A DNA stretch of 64,000 bases from Oscheius dolichura (GCA_932521035.1 OW051492.1:5952001-6016000); one strand, 5' to 3'; positions 27,485 through 42,970 are shown, counted from the first letter of the stretch. Program-made: numbers and translations. The notes: generated by a model from the sequence alone, not told the origin.

Positions 27485-28535
27485 ATGGCCAATTCAGCTC
27501 CGGAGAACCGTCTACTCTCGCATCTCTACCTGGCCAACAAGGAGCAGTACCACGCGAAGACCCGCATCGCCGTCGGGGCCAAGTCCGGACAAACTTCGCA
27601 GGTAGACGACAAGGCCCTCCTCCTTAATGAGACATAGGAACGATACGCTACTGAATTCGCCGCCGAGCTGACCAAACTCGGGTTCACTCGTCGCACCTCG
27701 ACACAAGTGAAGCAGAGAATAGCCGACATACGGAAACTGGCACACAAACTGGTCACCAGAGAGGTACGGTAGCCAGATTAGAAAACAATGAAACAGGCTG
27801 GCACGGACAAGAAGCTCGTGGTTGAGCCGTGGCTACAGAATGTCATCGTCGCCTTGGGCCAAGAGGGACAGGAGAAAGAAGGAGGTGGGCCAAACTGGGA
27901 GGGGGAGACTCGGAGTTCTTTAGAGAAGCAGAAAGAGGACGGCGAGGTGGACAAGATGTCAGCCATGGCCCAGAATGTGCTCGATGGCCATCTCCAGACA
28001 CACGGGGAGCCACAGGGGGAGCCGATCACCAAGAGACGACGCAGTGCCCGGAACAGTGCTCGGAACATGGCCAGCCACGAGAAGTCGGCGCCCCTCCATG
28101 GAAAACAGTCTTCCTCCTTTTCAGGGTCAAACTACCGGCCGAGGCAGACAAGGAGGAGGTGGCAGAGATCGTGGCCACCGAATCTCTGGCTGCCTTGCAG
28201 AAGAGGCTCGCCATGGCGCAGCTACGCGTGGCCGTCAAGACCGAGCGCCTGCTGGACCTAAAGATAAAGAAGATGCAAGTGGAGATGGCCGTATGCCCCT
28301 TCCGGTCACCTAATGAGAGAGGGTTCAGGCATCGCCGCGACGAGCGTCGTTCGCCTTCTCGGCAGAGAGCCCGGACGAGGAGGAGCCGGCAGACAAAGGG
28401 TGGAAAACAGAGGTGACTCAGGTTGGGGCGCCCCTAATTAGCTCGTCTCAGAATGGAGTCACCGCCCAGATACAGGAGAAGAACACGGCCGACCTCATCG
28501 AATGTCTCCTCACCCTCAAGGGGGCACAGCCCTAA
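27485..28535 (+). CDS. Myb/SANT-like DNA-binding protein with coiled coil
   Basis: Probably a nuclear DNA-binding protein. Seen: residues about 1-75 follow the Myb/SANT-like (transposase-derived, MADF-neighbour) pattern, with NRLLSHLYLANKEQYHAK, then FAAELTKLGF, TRRTSTQVKQRIADIRKLAH. A linker carries the basic stretch KRRRSARNSARN, a likely nuclear localisation signal. An alpha-helical, leucine-zipper-like region follows (LQKRLAMAQLRVAVKTERLL). The C-terminus is helical (QIQEKNTADLIECLLTLK), as in dimerising factors of this class. Introns are 33 to 42 nt. Only 36 bp separate its stop codon from the stop of the Ly6-like gene on the other strand, so the 3' UTRs must overlap. Confidence 0.68.
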
Positions 28536-28571
28536 GCCCTAATCCCCCAAATGATCTCTTCGATTTATTCC

Positions 28572-28976
28572 TCATATCCATAAAATTGTTAATAATAAGG
28601 GGAGGATGGCCCCCAGTCCTCGGGAGTTGTTGCACAGGTGTCCCTCACAGACGCATTCCCTGCCCTGTAGTCCTCGCCAGAGGATGGCCGACCGGCATCC
28701 GATCTGTGTGTCCGTCGGGACACAGAGCTTCTGGACGCGGACTAGTCCCTCTGAAAATGTCTCTCTTCGTCTTTTTAGATGCGAAACAGACGCTCCAGGG
28801 TAGCTATCCTCGTGGCACACAGACTTCCGACACAGGTGGTCGCCTCGATATCACAGTAGCCTTGAAAGGTGTCGCACAAGATGCAGGTCGTCGCCGAGAC
28901 TGATCCTTATTCTACAGTAATCCTGGGACAAACCTGAGGAGACGGCGAGGTGGACCAGGAGGACGGGCAGAAACAT
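28572..28976 (-). CDS. Ly6/uPAR-like GPI-anchored small protein
   Basis: Seen: a signal peptide (MFLPVLLVHLAVSS), then a short cysteine-rich domain with TCILCDTFQGYC, two more cysteines, and the Ly6 hallmark at its end, CVCEGHLCNNS, where the last cysteine is followed by asparagine. After that comes a hydrophobic tail (GAILPLLLTILWI) with no cytoplasmic part, as in GPI-anchor signals. Ly6 proteins act at the cell surface, for example as modulators of receptors and channels; the target here is unknown. Two introns are predicted. The second, about 73 nt, is inferred from frame and is less certain. The gene lies 85 bp downstream of HPRT on the same strand. Confidence 0.68.
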
Positions 28977-29060
28977 GTATCGGGAGGGGGAATGACCGCC
29001 CGTTGAGTGGGCCAAGTGCTCACGCAGTATAATGGAATGTTTATACGGGAGGACAACGGA

Positions 29061-29906
29061 TCACTTTTTGTTCTTGTACTTTTCGATTCCGGCGGGACTC
29101 ATCACGCAGATGTGGTTGAGGTCGCGGAACTTCTGATTGTAATCCAGACCATATCCCACGATAAACTGGAAATAGTCGGATTATGGGGAAGGGAAAATAG
29201 GCTGACTTTGTCTGGAATGATGAAGGCCACGAAATCTTCGGGAACCTCGATTCTTCGGGTGACCCGCTTGGATAGCAGCAGGGCTGTCCAGGTCTTCTTC
29301 ACTCCTGAACAGATAATATAACCAGCCGTTTTCGACGAGACATACCGTATTCCTCAAGGGTGTGTAACAGACGATGGAGGGTGAGACCCGAGTCGACAAT
29401 GTCGTCCACTATCTGAAGAGACTGCCCTTCTTCCACCTGTCCCCACCTACCAGAACATTCTTTCCCTGTAACTCCTCCAAATTGCTCAGTCCTATTATCT
29501 TCAGAGTACCCGTACTTTCCGTGTCTTCGTAGCTCTTGGCTCGGATGAAGTCGACGGTCATCGGCAGAGGACACTCCCAGCGAGCATTTGACAGTTCGTC
29601 CACCTAATCATTTTTGCTGAAATAATAAATGGTACAAACCAGGGCGGTGAAGAATTTGTAGGAACCTTTGAGGACGCAGAGAAGGGACAACTGCTCGTTG
29701 CCGATTACTTCGTGGATATCTTGAAAGGGGGTTTTGTATTGATTTTACAAGAGCAGACAACCTTTGGCGAGTCTCCTCACTCGATCCTTGATCAGACCTT
29801 CAGGAATGACCACGGCTGAGAGGTCGCCCTCGTAACAGCGGGGAATATCGAACGCATTCACCGGTAGCTCGAAGTCGTCGGGAATCACGGCCTGTGCCTT
29901 AGCCAT
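29061..29906 (-). CDS. HPRT1: Hypoxanthine-guanine phosphoribosyltransferase
   Basis: This cytosolic enzyme salvages hypoxanthine and guanine using PRPP. Seen: start [20 protein letters not shown], then [16 protein letters not shown], containing the family's LKG loop. [20 protein letters not shown] holds the conserved flexible-loop S-Y pair. The PRPP-binding motif is rebuilt across a 38-nt intron as [15 protein letters not shown], and the C-terminal block is [19 protein letters not shown] followed by HICVMS. Length (about 215 residues) is typical. A cttag acceptor directly precedes the ATG. A short in-phase exon encoding MSSSQNT at 30307-30327, ending in a perfect gtaagt donor, may supply an alternative N-terminus. 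Ly6-like gene follows 85 bp downstream. Confidence 0.95.
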
Positions 29907-30728
29907 CTAAGTAGAAGGTTACAGACAGACACAGCAAAAATTGAGTGACCCGGCCCGATGCCCTTATCAAATTATGGGATTGTCGACGAAAGGGGCACGT
30001 GAGTCACACGAGGAAGGAGACCTTTGACAAGTGCCAAAAGATTAAGATCTACCCCTTATTAAAGTGCTATGGTGTTTGTCTGTTTGTCTGTCCGATGGGA
30101 AAGTGTCCGACGGTAAAGGGATTATTAAATTTCTTAATCCCGGGGGCCGCCGCAGGCGGTCGTCGGTAGAAGAGCGGAAAGGGCCTCCACAGGTCGAAAC
30201 GGATAATTCTAACAAGACGACAGCCGTAGGCTGCCGAAGGCCCGCTGGTAAGAAAAGATTAGACTCGCTTTCTCTTTGGAAGAGACTAGCGAAACTGTCA
30301 ACTTACCGTGTTTTGGGAAGAGGACATTTCCAAATGAGAAGGTTCTGGTTATCTGCAAATTGATTGCTCTTGGTGCTGTGCAGCAGTAAGATTAGGATTT
30401 AAAAAGCTAAACGCAAGCTAAAAAAAGAACTAGAAATCGATACAGTGAATATAACATATTTTATTTTTTTGAATAACAAAAAAATAAAAAAGGAATAACA
30501 AGGTAACATTTAACAACTCGCTCCAGCAAAATCATAGCACACAGAAGACGGCTTGCTAATCTGATAAGCTGGAAGGACAACAAAGGAAAGATGATTGACG
30601 GGTTCAAATCCAACCAGCATACTCGCATATAATATTCGAGTTCTCTTTACGCCCTCGACGTACTGCTGATTGTTTTCCTTTTACTTTTATTTTAGTCTAA
30701 AAAGTGCATATAAAACAAATGTAATCAA
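29907..30728. other. GC-to-AT border region between HPRT and RIOK2
   Basis: 822 bp. The GC-rich part (to about 30,360) contains the candidate upstream HPRT exon at 30307-30327. The rest is AT-rich 3' flank of RIOK2. A B-box-like gttcaaatcc at about 30600 was examined and not accepted as a tRNA. Confidence 0.5.
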
Positions 30729-32608
<1,880 letters not shown>

Positions 32609-33049
32609 GGCTATGACTAAAAATGAAACAAATTTGAAGTTAAAATGACAATAATCATATAGAACGTACAAAAATTTCTCAGAAAGATCATTAAAAAGAT
32701 GTTTATTGAAATTAAAAATGTTCTTACAGGCTCATGTAGCTTATGAAGACTAATTTAATTAAGATCAGTGAGACCTAGAAAGCGAAAGGCACATGCGAGG
32801 ATCAACCTCAAAAATACATAGAACAGCTTATTCGGTTTAACGAAATAGAAATCTGACTTGGTATGGCTTCGCCATAGAAAATTTAAAAAAATGCAGAAAT
32901 AATAGCCAGTCACTGATCTTTGTAATCACATAAACACCATGCAATGGTAGTTGAAAGAATGGGTAGTGTGGAATAGTACCGGAAGTTTAAGGCTGTAAAC
33001 ATAATAAAACGCCTATGATCACAGTTTTTGAGGAGTGTATATGAGGTGA
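32609..33049. other. Spacer between RIOK2 and the MATH-BTB gene
   Basis: 441 bp, AT-rich, no coding exon seen. It holds the RIOK2 5' flank and the 3' end of the MATH-BTB gene. Confidence 0.45.
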
Positions 33050-34722
33050 CTAAATACGGGAACGCTTTACAGGAGGTGTTATTTGTTCTGCTTGAATTAA
33101 CTGCTCTAGAACAATATTAGCGAGTCGAGGCGAATGACCCTTTAAATCTTGCCATGGAGTAGATTCTAACACTTGGGTTTTATGAAGCACCATCTAAACA
33201 TATTATTTTATTTGATCACCGTGCAATATATGATAAATAATTATGCAATGCTTACCACGTTGAGACAGCGTTCAAAAAGTGCACTAGCATTAAAACGATC
33301 TGCATAAAGAAGGCAATCTACGACATTCTTTGGAGTTACTCTAGAAAGGAGAAGTATATATCAGTTTTTACACTTACTTCAAAATCATTTCTGTTTCACT
33401 TAAAGACTTTAAGGCCATAACATTGTATTTATCGGCCAATTGCATTAGCTCAACCAATTCCTGGTAACGTTTTAAGAAAAAAATCAGAAAAACTAACCTC
33501 GTTTGACATTTCATCACTTGAAATGGTTCCACCATATATAAATTCCATCATACCTTCAACGGCCCTAGAGGTAAAGTCCGAAATTATTATTTTTCCACAC
33601 TTAAAATTATTGTTGAATTTGCATATATATTACGTTTGTTACCTTTGTTTCTTCCATATCATGCTCTAGCATTGCTTTAAAAACATCCGAATGTGCCACC
33701 AGTTTGAACTTATGTACAGGTATAACTGTTTTTTCATCACCAGCTACAATTTCAATATCCGAGTTATATCCAGTTTTCAATAGAGTAAGTTCTACAATTA
33801 TGTTTGTCTGCATAAAATAATTCAATGAAACCATTTAATATGTGGCATCTAGGAACACATCCCATTTCGGAAATGGGAGAGGTTTGTGCACCAACTCTCT
33901 TACACTGCACACGATCTCCGTGTGGTATTAATTCGATTACACAGTGTATGACTAATGAATTATCGGCTCGAATACAGTTCATAACCTGAAAAAGTGAAGC
34001 AGTGAGAACATACTTTGTGGCAAACTTTTTGTCTTGGAATGTTCCGAAGCCCCCAACTGTGGCCGCCTTTTGGAGGTTTTGCGTGAAAATCACCGATATT
34101 CACGTTACTAAACCGTGGTTTGTCTAATTCATCGAGAAAATGAAATCGATATTCAGCTTTTACGCATACCTAAAATTATCATGAATGCCGGTTATATAAA
34201 ATTAAAGTAAAAGTAAAAGATACTAAAGTAAATAATTTGCCTCTTTGTTAGGTGTAGTGGCCGACATTTTCAAAAATAAGGAGACGTGATTGATATTTTC
34301 TTCGCGCTTTCCTCCAGGATAAAGACATAGCTGCCAACATGCTTCCGGTTGAGCAAGATCTCTAAATACTGTGCTTCTCAAGCAGCTCCCAGGGGGAGAA
34401 AGTTTTAGCAAGGTTGTAAAATTAGATATCTGGAACAACAAACTAAATAGAACTATAAGAATATCACATACTGTCCACTTTTGCTGAAGAATAATAGGTT
34501 CTATTTGTGTAATGCATTCGTTGTCCCTGTAAGAATTCCTGCTAGTTCGTCTATTTAATCCAGAAGCTGTAGTTTAATGATTATTGGAAAATATAAATGA
34601 ATTTTACTAGAAGCTCCATAGGGTGAACCTTCTCCGCCAACGTCGAGCTCAGCACTGTAGTTATTAGCCATCCGCAGTTGCGCAATGTCTACTTCGTCCA
34701 CTTGTTGAGGCGCTTCGGCCAT
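33050..34722 (-). CDS. MATH-BTB (SPOP-like) ubiquitin ligase adaptor
   Basis: MATH-BTB proteins bind substrates through MATH and Cullin-3 through BTB. Seen: the N-terminus is acidic (MAEAPQQVDEVDIAQLRMAN). The MATH domain runs from WTISNFTTLL through RSTVFRDLAQPEACWQLCLY, GGKREENINHVSLFLKM and HAKPPKGGHSWG. The BTB domain has GYNSDIEIVAGDEKTVIPVH, KFKLVAHSDVFKAML, EFIYGGTISS and LMQLADKYNV. A C-terminal helical part ends PPVKRSRI, a possible nuclear localisation signal as in SPOP. Introns are about 35 to 45 nt. An atttcag acceptor ends 4 nt before the chosen start. Exact orthology among nematode BATH proteins is not resolved. Confidence 0.87.
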
Positions 34723-35744
34723 ACACCTGAAATGTTCATATATAAATATAAAATAATCCATCGTTTAAAGCTGCTCGAAGAAGAATTCAGCGATCTATGC
34801 AAAGGAGATAATATATTTGGTGTTTTATAACAATAAAAGAGGAACTTTACTACTATGGAAAATCATACGAATAAAAGAATAGACCGATAAATAACAAATG
34901 AGCTTTACTAACATTTACTATCTTTCGGTCCACTTTTGTCTAAAAAATCAATAGGAGGAGACGTGACGTATATTCGTAACAGAGCGCGCCCTCAACCCTT
35001 TGTTCTCATATAAGGCAAGATTATCATTGAAGAAAAAAGGGTATTTCATTCGATCATTTCGTAGAAATGAAATACTGGAGCATATTAGAAACTCTTCGGG
35101 CAGTTTGCGAGGTAAAAAAATGGACCGGTTTTTTTCGTCTTTGAGGACTTCGAAAAGAACGATAGGTCCCGAAACGCAAAAATTTTTCGTTGAGAACAGA
35201 ATGAGACGCTGAAAAGCTGGGCATAAAATGGATTATCCTCGGTGTCTCCCGGCTGAAAGAGCCAGATCATCTCAAAAATCTCATCACGTGAGGTGCAGGC
35301 ATGTTAGCCGAAGCCGTACTCTCCCAGAATACCCACGCAACAAGTTCTATGATCGGAACTTGGTCGTTTACATCTTCTGGGATAAAACAACATCAAATGC
35401 CCTTCTCTATACTATATATCACATTTTCAAAAAAACAAATTTTATTCAATAATATTAGACAATGACGTGATAAACGAATTCTTGAAGAGTCTCCGAAAAA
35501 TGCAAAATGTTGAGACTAGTAATTGTTCGGGACTAGCTGCTTTTATAGAAGTATTGTGCCAGGTTCATTTCAGGATATTAGATACAGGAATACTCGGGGC
35601 GACAGAGAACAACGGATCGTGAGAGTAAAAAAGGAAAAAAATAAATATATTATTATAACAGATCAGTAATGGTTCATCCCCTGAGGGGCGAAATCTTCTG
35701 AGAATCAAGCAGGAACTAGTCTAACAGGTATGGATGAAGATGGC
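34723..35744. other. AT-to-GC border region between MATH-BTB and G-alpha-o genes
   Basis: 1.0 kb. AT-rich up to about 35,680. Short open frames on both strands show no domain or splice structure. It holds the MATH-BTB promoter and the G-alpha-o 3' UTR. Confidence 0.45.
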
Positions 35745-37433
<1,689 letters not shown>

Positions 37434-40400
37434 GCTGAGAACCGCGCTGCGAGCGCCACTCAAACACAACAGCAAGCTCTGGAAATGTCATTTTCATAAA
37501 CAGGAAGAAAAGGAGGAAGAGGAGAAGAAGGAGAAGTCGAAAACAGTAGGTGGTAACGGGAAAAGTAGAGAGATCCTACGAGCGAGGTTGAGCCAGGTAA
37601 AGAACAGGCGGGATTGTATAGAAGACAAGGATGGAGGAGGAGAGAAACAAGGAGGACGCGAGAGGGGACAGCCGACAAATTGCCTGAAATTCTGACAAAT
37701 CGATCACGGAACTGTTTCTTTCGAGGGGGTCGATAAACGAGGGGCTTTTACCAGCAGAGGAGGTCTAAACCAGAAATGAGAAGAATCAAGGAGGAGGAAA
37801 TATTCGGAGAGGAAGAGAGACTAATCGATAATTTCTATGCTATTTATGGAACTGACTCAGCGATAGGACTTATCCACGTGCCGGGATTGCGAGCTCCTTG
37901 AACGGCGGGGCTTCGGGACACGGAGAAGCACCCGCGATACTCGGAATAACAACAGGGAGTGGGTCTTTTTTATCCGTAAGAAGGGGGATTTGGAGCGGGA
38001 GAAAGGGGGTCAAAGCTTTGAGCAGCTGGAGAGAGGCAGCCGCCATTGATTTTCGAGTGGCCGACTGCTATCAGTCGAGTCCATGGCTTGCCTATCTGCC
38101 CGGGAAAACAGCTGTGTATGAGGAGGAAGAGCAGCGGCCGGCAATCAGGGCTCGCTAATTTCTCGGATTAGGCCGACGGCTTCATTTGCTATTAATGTGG
38201 CGTACTGGCCGGCCTCGAATAGGTTGCCCGCGTCACAAAAAGACAAGAAGCCGTGCAAGTGACACTGGCCTAAGACCCGGCTTAGTGCCGCTTCTCTTGT
38301 TTATTTCGAAACCAACGGAACACTTTGCCACGAGGAGCCCTGTTTGTGGACAGGACTCTCGTCTTCTCGAGTTACCAAAAGCTACTTGGGAGGGTGGGGA
38401 GATCAAGGGGAGGAGGCATTGTACGGGACGAGGGGGCCAGTGAGCAGCCGTCAATAATACAAGAAGCCCGGGGGGAGGGGGGCTGTTTCAATCCGGGGGG
38501 TCCCTCGCTCCGGGCGCATATCCTCCAGCATGTTTGTGTTTCCATCGATCTACACGCGGCAGCCGCATGCCTAATAAGGGTGGCTGGCGCCCCCTCGGCT
38601 GAATTGACGGCGCCCCTGTGAGGGAAAGGGCCACGCGACAATCGCCCCATTTTTGGAAACTGTAGCTCCTCGATTTCTATTTGTAGTGTAACGGACTGCA
38701 CCTGGACTAATAGCTGCCCGCCGGGGGGAAATCGTACAGTTTAAATGGGCGGTAATGAGTCGGGAAAGGGGGAATAAGGAGGCGGTCATCGTTTTTCGGG
38801 GTCCTCGGAGGCGAGAATATTATTATGTAAATTTTGAATAGAGTGGAATGCAAAACGGGCGCCGGGCGGTGGGTGAGGGGGCGCACTCGGTGGCAAGCTG
38901 AATGGTGCAAGCGTCAAATTGTACTCGAAATACGAGACCAACTCAAACAGAAAACGGTTCCCGACCGGCGGTAACCTCGAGGAGATGAGCCCTAGAGGCC
39001 CCCTTTCGAAGGGGTGATTGCCATGGGAGACGGGCTCGAGAATGCCACCTGTGGGGGGAAGGCCGTGCCCCTGGGGCATTCTCCACCTTTGGAATGGCCG
39101 CGGTGACAGTTACTGTAGGTGCTAAGGTATCGGAGGGCAGTCGGACGAGTTAGCTCAAAGGCACGGTTCATAGTTCGGGAAAGATAGTCAGCAGAGATGC
39201 TCAGTCGCGATAAAAGAGAACAAAAACGGTAGTAGCTGGAGGAGTCTCAAAGTTTTTCATCGAAAGGATCAAGAGCAAAACGTGGGCGGCCGGCATCAGA
39301 TGTGCGCAGCAGCTGCAACGGATCGATCCCTCCGGCCCTGCTTCTCTGCGTCTCCGTCGGCCGGTCCGAATCTCCATGACGACGAACAGCTGCTTTCAGA
39401 TGACTTCTTTAATTGGCAGGGTGTCGTGCTAAATGATTACCCGATTACGCGGGAGAGCGCGGCTATTCAGGGCAGGGTTCAGGAGGGGGGATTAGTCGGA
39501 GGCCACAATGTGACTTCTGAAACCGGACGAGAATCACGAGGATGGCCTCTTCTCGAGGTGACAAAGGGGCACTGCCCTGTAGAAGGAGTCGGCACATGAA
39601 TAGCCAATGGGACATCGAGATGCTCAGTCGCTCGGAAGCGAGTTCCAAGTTTTCATCGGAGGAGCCCTCCGACGGCCTAATGAAGAGCCTCAACGAGGAT
39701 ATTACGAAAGTATTTCCTTTTTTGAGCCCCCGCCTCCTCGAGAGAGCCGACAAAAGGCCACTCTAAGCTTTACGGATGGCCAGTTCCTTGAGGCAAACAG
39801 GTTGGAACTTTGGAGGAGAGGAAGTGAGCCTCACGGGGGCAGTAGTTTATACTTTCTGGGGCCAGCGACAACACTCCGCGACAGCTCCTATAAACAGAGA
39901 TCTGCGGAGGAGAAGGCCGGCAGATTCACATAAAAGTTGAAAGGGCGAGTCCCTTTCCGTGGGAGTCGGCCGTCCTCCGTCGAGAGTATTTCTAATCGGA
40001 TTCAAGGGGTCACGTCATCGGTTAGCACAGCCCGTCCAAATTGCGTTGGCCAGGGGAAAGGGACTTTGAAAATATATTGGGGTAATTGCGGGAAGATGGC
40101 GAGATGACACCCGCATATGGGGGAGGAAGCCGCGCGACAAGCAGGTCCAATCTTGTTACCAATTGGACCAATTGACGAGGGAAAATTCCTTTTTTTGTGG
40201 AAGATCACCAGGAAGGGGGCCCGGTATCGGGGACCCCGGGAGAAATTAGACGGCCCCCCGAGCTCGTTCCCTCCGTTTTCATTCCTATTGTGACAAACAA
40301 GAAAAGATAATTTTGTGGAAAACAATCAAAGGAGTTATTATGGCGGGCAAGGGGCGTCTCACGGGGAAAGGCACCCTACAGTAGTCTATGGGACTCTCTC

Positions 40401-41119
40401 ATTACGGCAATAATGTCATTTTCTGGGCTCGTTGAGCCCTTATGGCGGGAAGAGGAGGCAGAATAAGATAACAGGCGGCCAAGACGGGAGGATGACTCTT
40501 CACCCGAGGATTTGTGGAATACGAGAAGAGGTTCAAACAGCATGGGTCGGAGTCATCCGTCTCCCTCCCGTGTCCCTTATCTCAAAGGTGTTTGTCGTCC
40601 TCGATGTCCCGAATCCCCCCGGGAAAGTGGATCGATGATATAATTAGGTAGAGGAGGAGGTGGACGAGGGGCTTCAATCTTTCACACCGTGAAAGGCGAT
40701 CCTCCTGGCCTCGTAAGCCTATTGCTGATTGAAGGAGGGATTAGGACGGGGCTCGCCCTGCCCCTTCCGGAGGCAACTTGGGAGGACAGGGACGAAAGAA
40801 ACGATATCCAAGGTGCGGGAGGGTCAACACGGGGAAACATGAGACGAGGACGACGATCACGACTAATTGGGAGATCTCGGCTGTTGACTGTTGGCGCCTA
40901 GATCTCGAGTTGACTCGGAAACTGGGGGATCTCTGCACACAACTCGAGGTAATCGATATACCACTCGGGAAAGCGCCAATATCACCCCGTCGGGGTGGTC
41001 CGGAGGAAAGCGACGGGGACGAAACACCCAAGGGCGGGGACCACCCAGGCAGGGAAGCGAACTTCCCTCCGTTCTAATGGGCAGAGGCCGCGTCTCCAGT
41101 TACCCCACACCTCTACCGG
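37434..41119. promoter_or_regulatory. Long gene-poor GC-rich region upstream of G-alpha-o
   Basis: At 3.7 kb this is by far the longest stretch without a convincing gene in an otherwise tightly packed window. It contains purine runs (37,500-37,650), G-rich tracts including a possible quadruplex (38,470-38,500), and many short open frames without domain content. One two-exon open frame (39,596-39,933) can be spliced in phase but has a poor acceptor. Since it separates the starts of G-alpha-o and an orphan secreted-protein gene, a cis-regulatory role is the simplest inference. Confidence 0.45.
38470..38500 (+). other. Possible G-quadruplex motif
   Basis: Three runs of six G residues occur within 31 nt, two of them separated by a single A. 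Splitting a run gives the four G-tracts required. Formation is inferred only. Confidence 0.35.
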
Positions 41120-41796
41120 ATGATCCTGTTCTGCTTTGTGTTGTTGCCCTCCCTGATAGGCGGCCGGCCGTCGAATGTCTCCTACACGGAAGAAGGCCGG
41201 CGGGACGAGAGGATCCTCCAAATACGTACGGTGATGGAGAGGATAGACCGCCTGGCGGAACATCTGGACGAGGACGGCGAGGCAATAACCGACGAGTTCA
41301 GGCACCAGCAGACCCTGCTCATCTATAAAGTGAGCCTACTCCTCCTCCCGCTTTAATGAATTTTCATTAGGACTTTGATGAGCAGCTGACCCAGCTTTTT
41401 ACGGACATTCTGAAGTTGAAGGGGGTGATGGCGGCCAGTGTCTTACTCGAGGACAGACATGTATCCTACCGAGGCATCGGGACACTTTTCGAGGTGGAGC
41501 AGACACTCAGGAGGATAGCCAAGTCATTCGAGCAGATCATGGAGTTCCAGAAGAGAGCGGCAGAGGCCGATAGCTTTCGTTTCATCGTAGAGGTTGGTCG
41601 TTTTCTTTACTATCTCGTCTATTACCGTATTCAGGAGGGGGCAAACTTGTTCGACGAGCTGATTGACTGCATCGTGGCCATCAAGAGCCAGCTACGCAGT
41701 GCCATGTCCTCCAGGTCGACGCTGAGGCTGCTTCCCCTGTTGACGATACTCGGAACCCGCGGAGAATTCAGGACTATTCTGTACAGGAGACAATAG
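41120..41796 (+). CDS. Orphan secreted helical protein
   Basis: Not recognised. Seen: a signal peptide (MILFCFVLLPSLIGG), an early N-glycosylation sequon (NVS), then an almost wholly alpha-helical, charged, cysteine-free chain. Examples are RILQIRTVMERIDRLAEHLD, DFDEQLTQLFTDILKLKG, TLRRIAKSFEQIMEFQKRA and NLFDELIDCIVAIKSQLR. The end is basic (GEFRTILYRRQ). Two introns of about 40 nt interrupt it, at about 41,330-41,370 and 41,593-41,634. Roughly 200 residues. The next gene on the same strand also encodes a small orphan with a signal peptide, 220 bp downstream. Confidence 0.68.
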
Positions 41797-42014
41797 GCAT
41801 TATTATATTTTATAATAAATTATATTTTTGTAAACCGATGTCCTCATAGACCGGGTGATGTCATCTTCTAGGCCACGACGTCTCGTTGTATTGGGCTGGC
41901 GACACAGATGACAGAACTGACTAATTCGACTCCTCCAGATAACATCTTTCGGTCGAAGTTCACTTCTCTTCTTCTGCTTGACCTTCCTCCAGTTGGGAAC
42001 AAAATCTTCCCTCA

Positions 42015-42854
42015 ATGCTTGTCCTCCTCCTCCTAGGGACTATAGTCCTGGCTTCCCCGTCGGAGATTACGGTATCCTCTAACACAATTGAATACTTTTC
42101 TTTTCTTCTTCCAGGCGGCCAGATGTAAGCGCCAATTTCCCTTCCTTCCGCCTCCCCCTCCCCATCCCCCGTTCGCCATCCTCAGACAAATCGTACGGGA
42201 TCGTATCAGAGCCAGGTTTATGGAGCAACATCAGCTAGAGAACGGCGGTAGGACACTCCGCATCTCGTCTAGAAATGTTCAGGCGGCCGGCTCCACCAGA
42301 GGATTGGCGAGTTGCGGAACATCACCCAGGCGGCCAAGGGATGCTTCCAGAATGAACACGGTAGTTGTCCAACCGGGCAGACACCGTCTTCCAGGTTATA
42401 AATGTTGCTCTCAGCAGCTGTTCAACTTCTTGGGAGGAGCCTTTAAGAATCCTCTCCTCGAACGCCTCCTGGCCAGACTGGACCTCCAGAAGATCGTCGA
42501 CAAGATAGTTGTGGGTTTACAATAATCTCATCTCCGAAGAAGAGTATTTTCAGGAACTCGTACAGAAACACTTCGACACGTCTTTCGAAGTGGTGGTGGC
42601 GCCGAAGGATTTCGCCAGTAAAAACACTTTTCGAGGTAGGAACACAAGGAGTAGGAAAACATTGTGCAGGGGATCTGATGTGCAAGACGAAGACGCCTAC
42701 CGGGAAGACGCTCCTCGTCTATGCCACCCCCGTACCCTACTCCACCCAATCCGGCCCCCTCCGCCGACTGACAGACAAGGAGATTCACTCCAAGCACTGG
42801 GCATCCGATCTGTTCCGTATCTCGGAGCTCTCTTTCAGACGACAACGATCATGA
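42015..42854 (+). CDS. Orphan secreted protein
   Basis: Not recognised. Seen: a signal peptide (MLVLLLLGTIVLASP), then a basic helix (IVRDRIRARFMEQHQLENGG). Next is RLHQRIGELRNITQAAKGCF with an NIT sequon, and a cysteine patch (GYKCCSQQLFNFLGG). A helical segment (LLERLLARLDLQKIVDKI) leads to a C-terminal domain with ELVQKHFDTSFEVVVAPKDF, TPTGKTLLVYATPVPY and SELSFRRQRS. Exons were joined with introns of about 34 to 46 nt. The join around 42,125-42,185 is uncertain because the frame stays open there through a proline-rich run. A polyA signal aataaa lies near 42,902. Confidence 0.6.
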
Positions 42855-42970
42855 GATGTTTTTATTATATCCGGTGTTCGTCTGCCTTGGAGGCCATGAA
42901 AAATAAATTAGTAGCAGAGTGGGGGTTAAAGCAGTAGAGACGGGTGAAGGACACGTTTTGAGGACCGGAT

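Noticed and set aside
29945-30363. Overlapping plus-strand frames upstream of HPRT
   Set aside because: Composition and basic repeats look random for a GC-rich spacer, with no splice structure or domain.
30560-30640. tRNA-like B box (ggttcaaatcc)
   Set aside because: The five-base T stem does not pair, no A box or acceptor stem fits at the right distance, and it lies in 3' flank of RIOK2.
39195-39635. Repeated agatgctcagtcgc at two sites
   Set aside because: Only two copies of 14 nt without extension; too weak to call a repeat family or regulatory element.
39596-39933. Two-exon open frame upstream of G-alpha-o
   Set aside because: Phase fits, but the acceptor is purine-rich, there is no domain, and many equally long frames exist in this GC-rich stretch.
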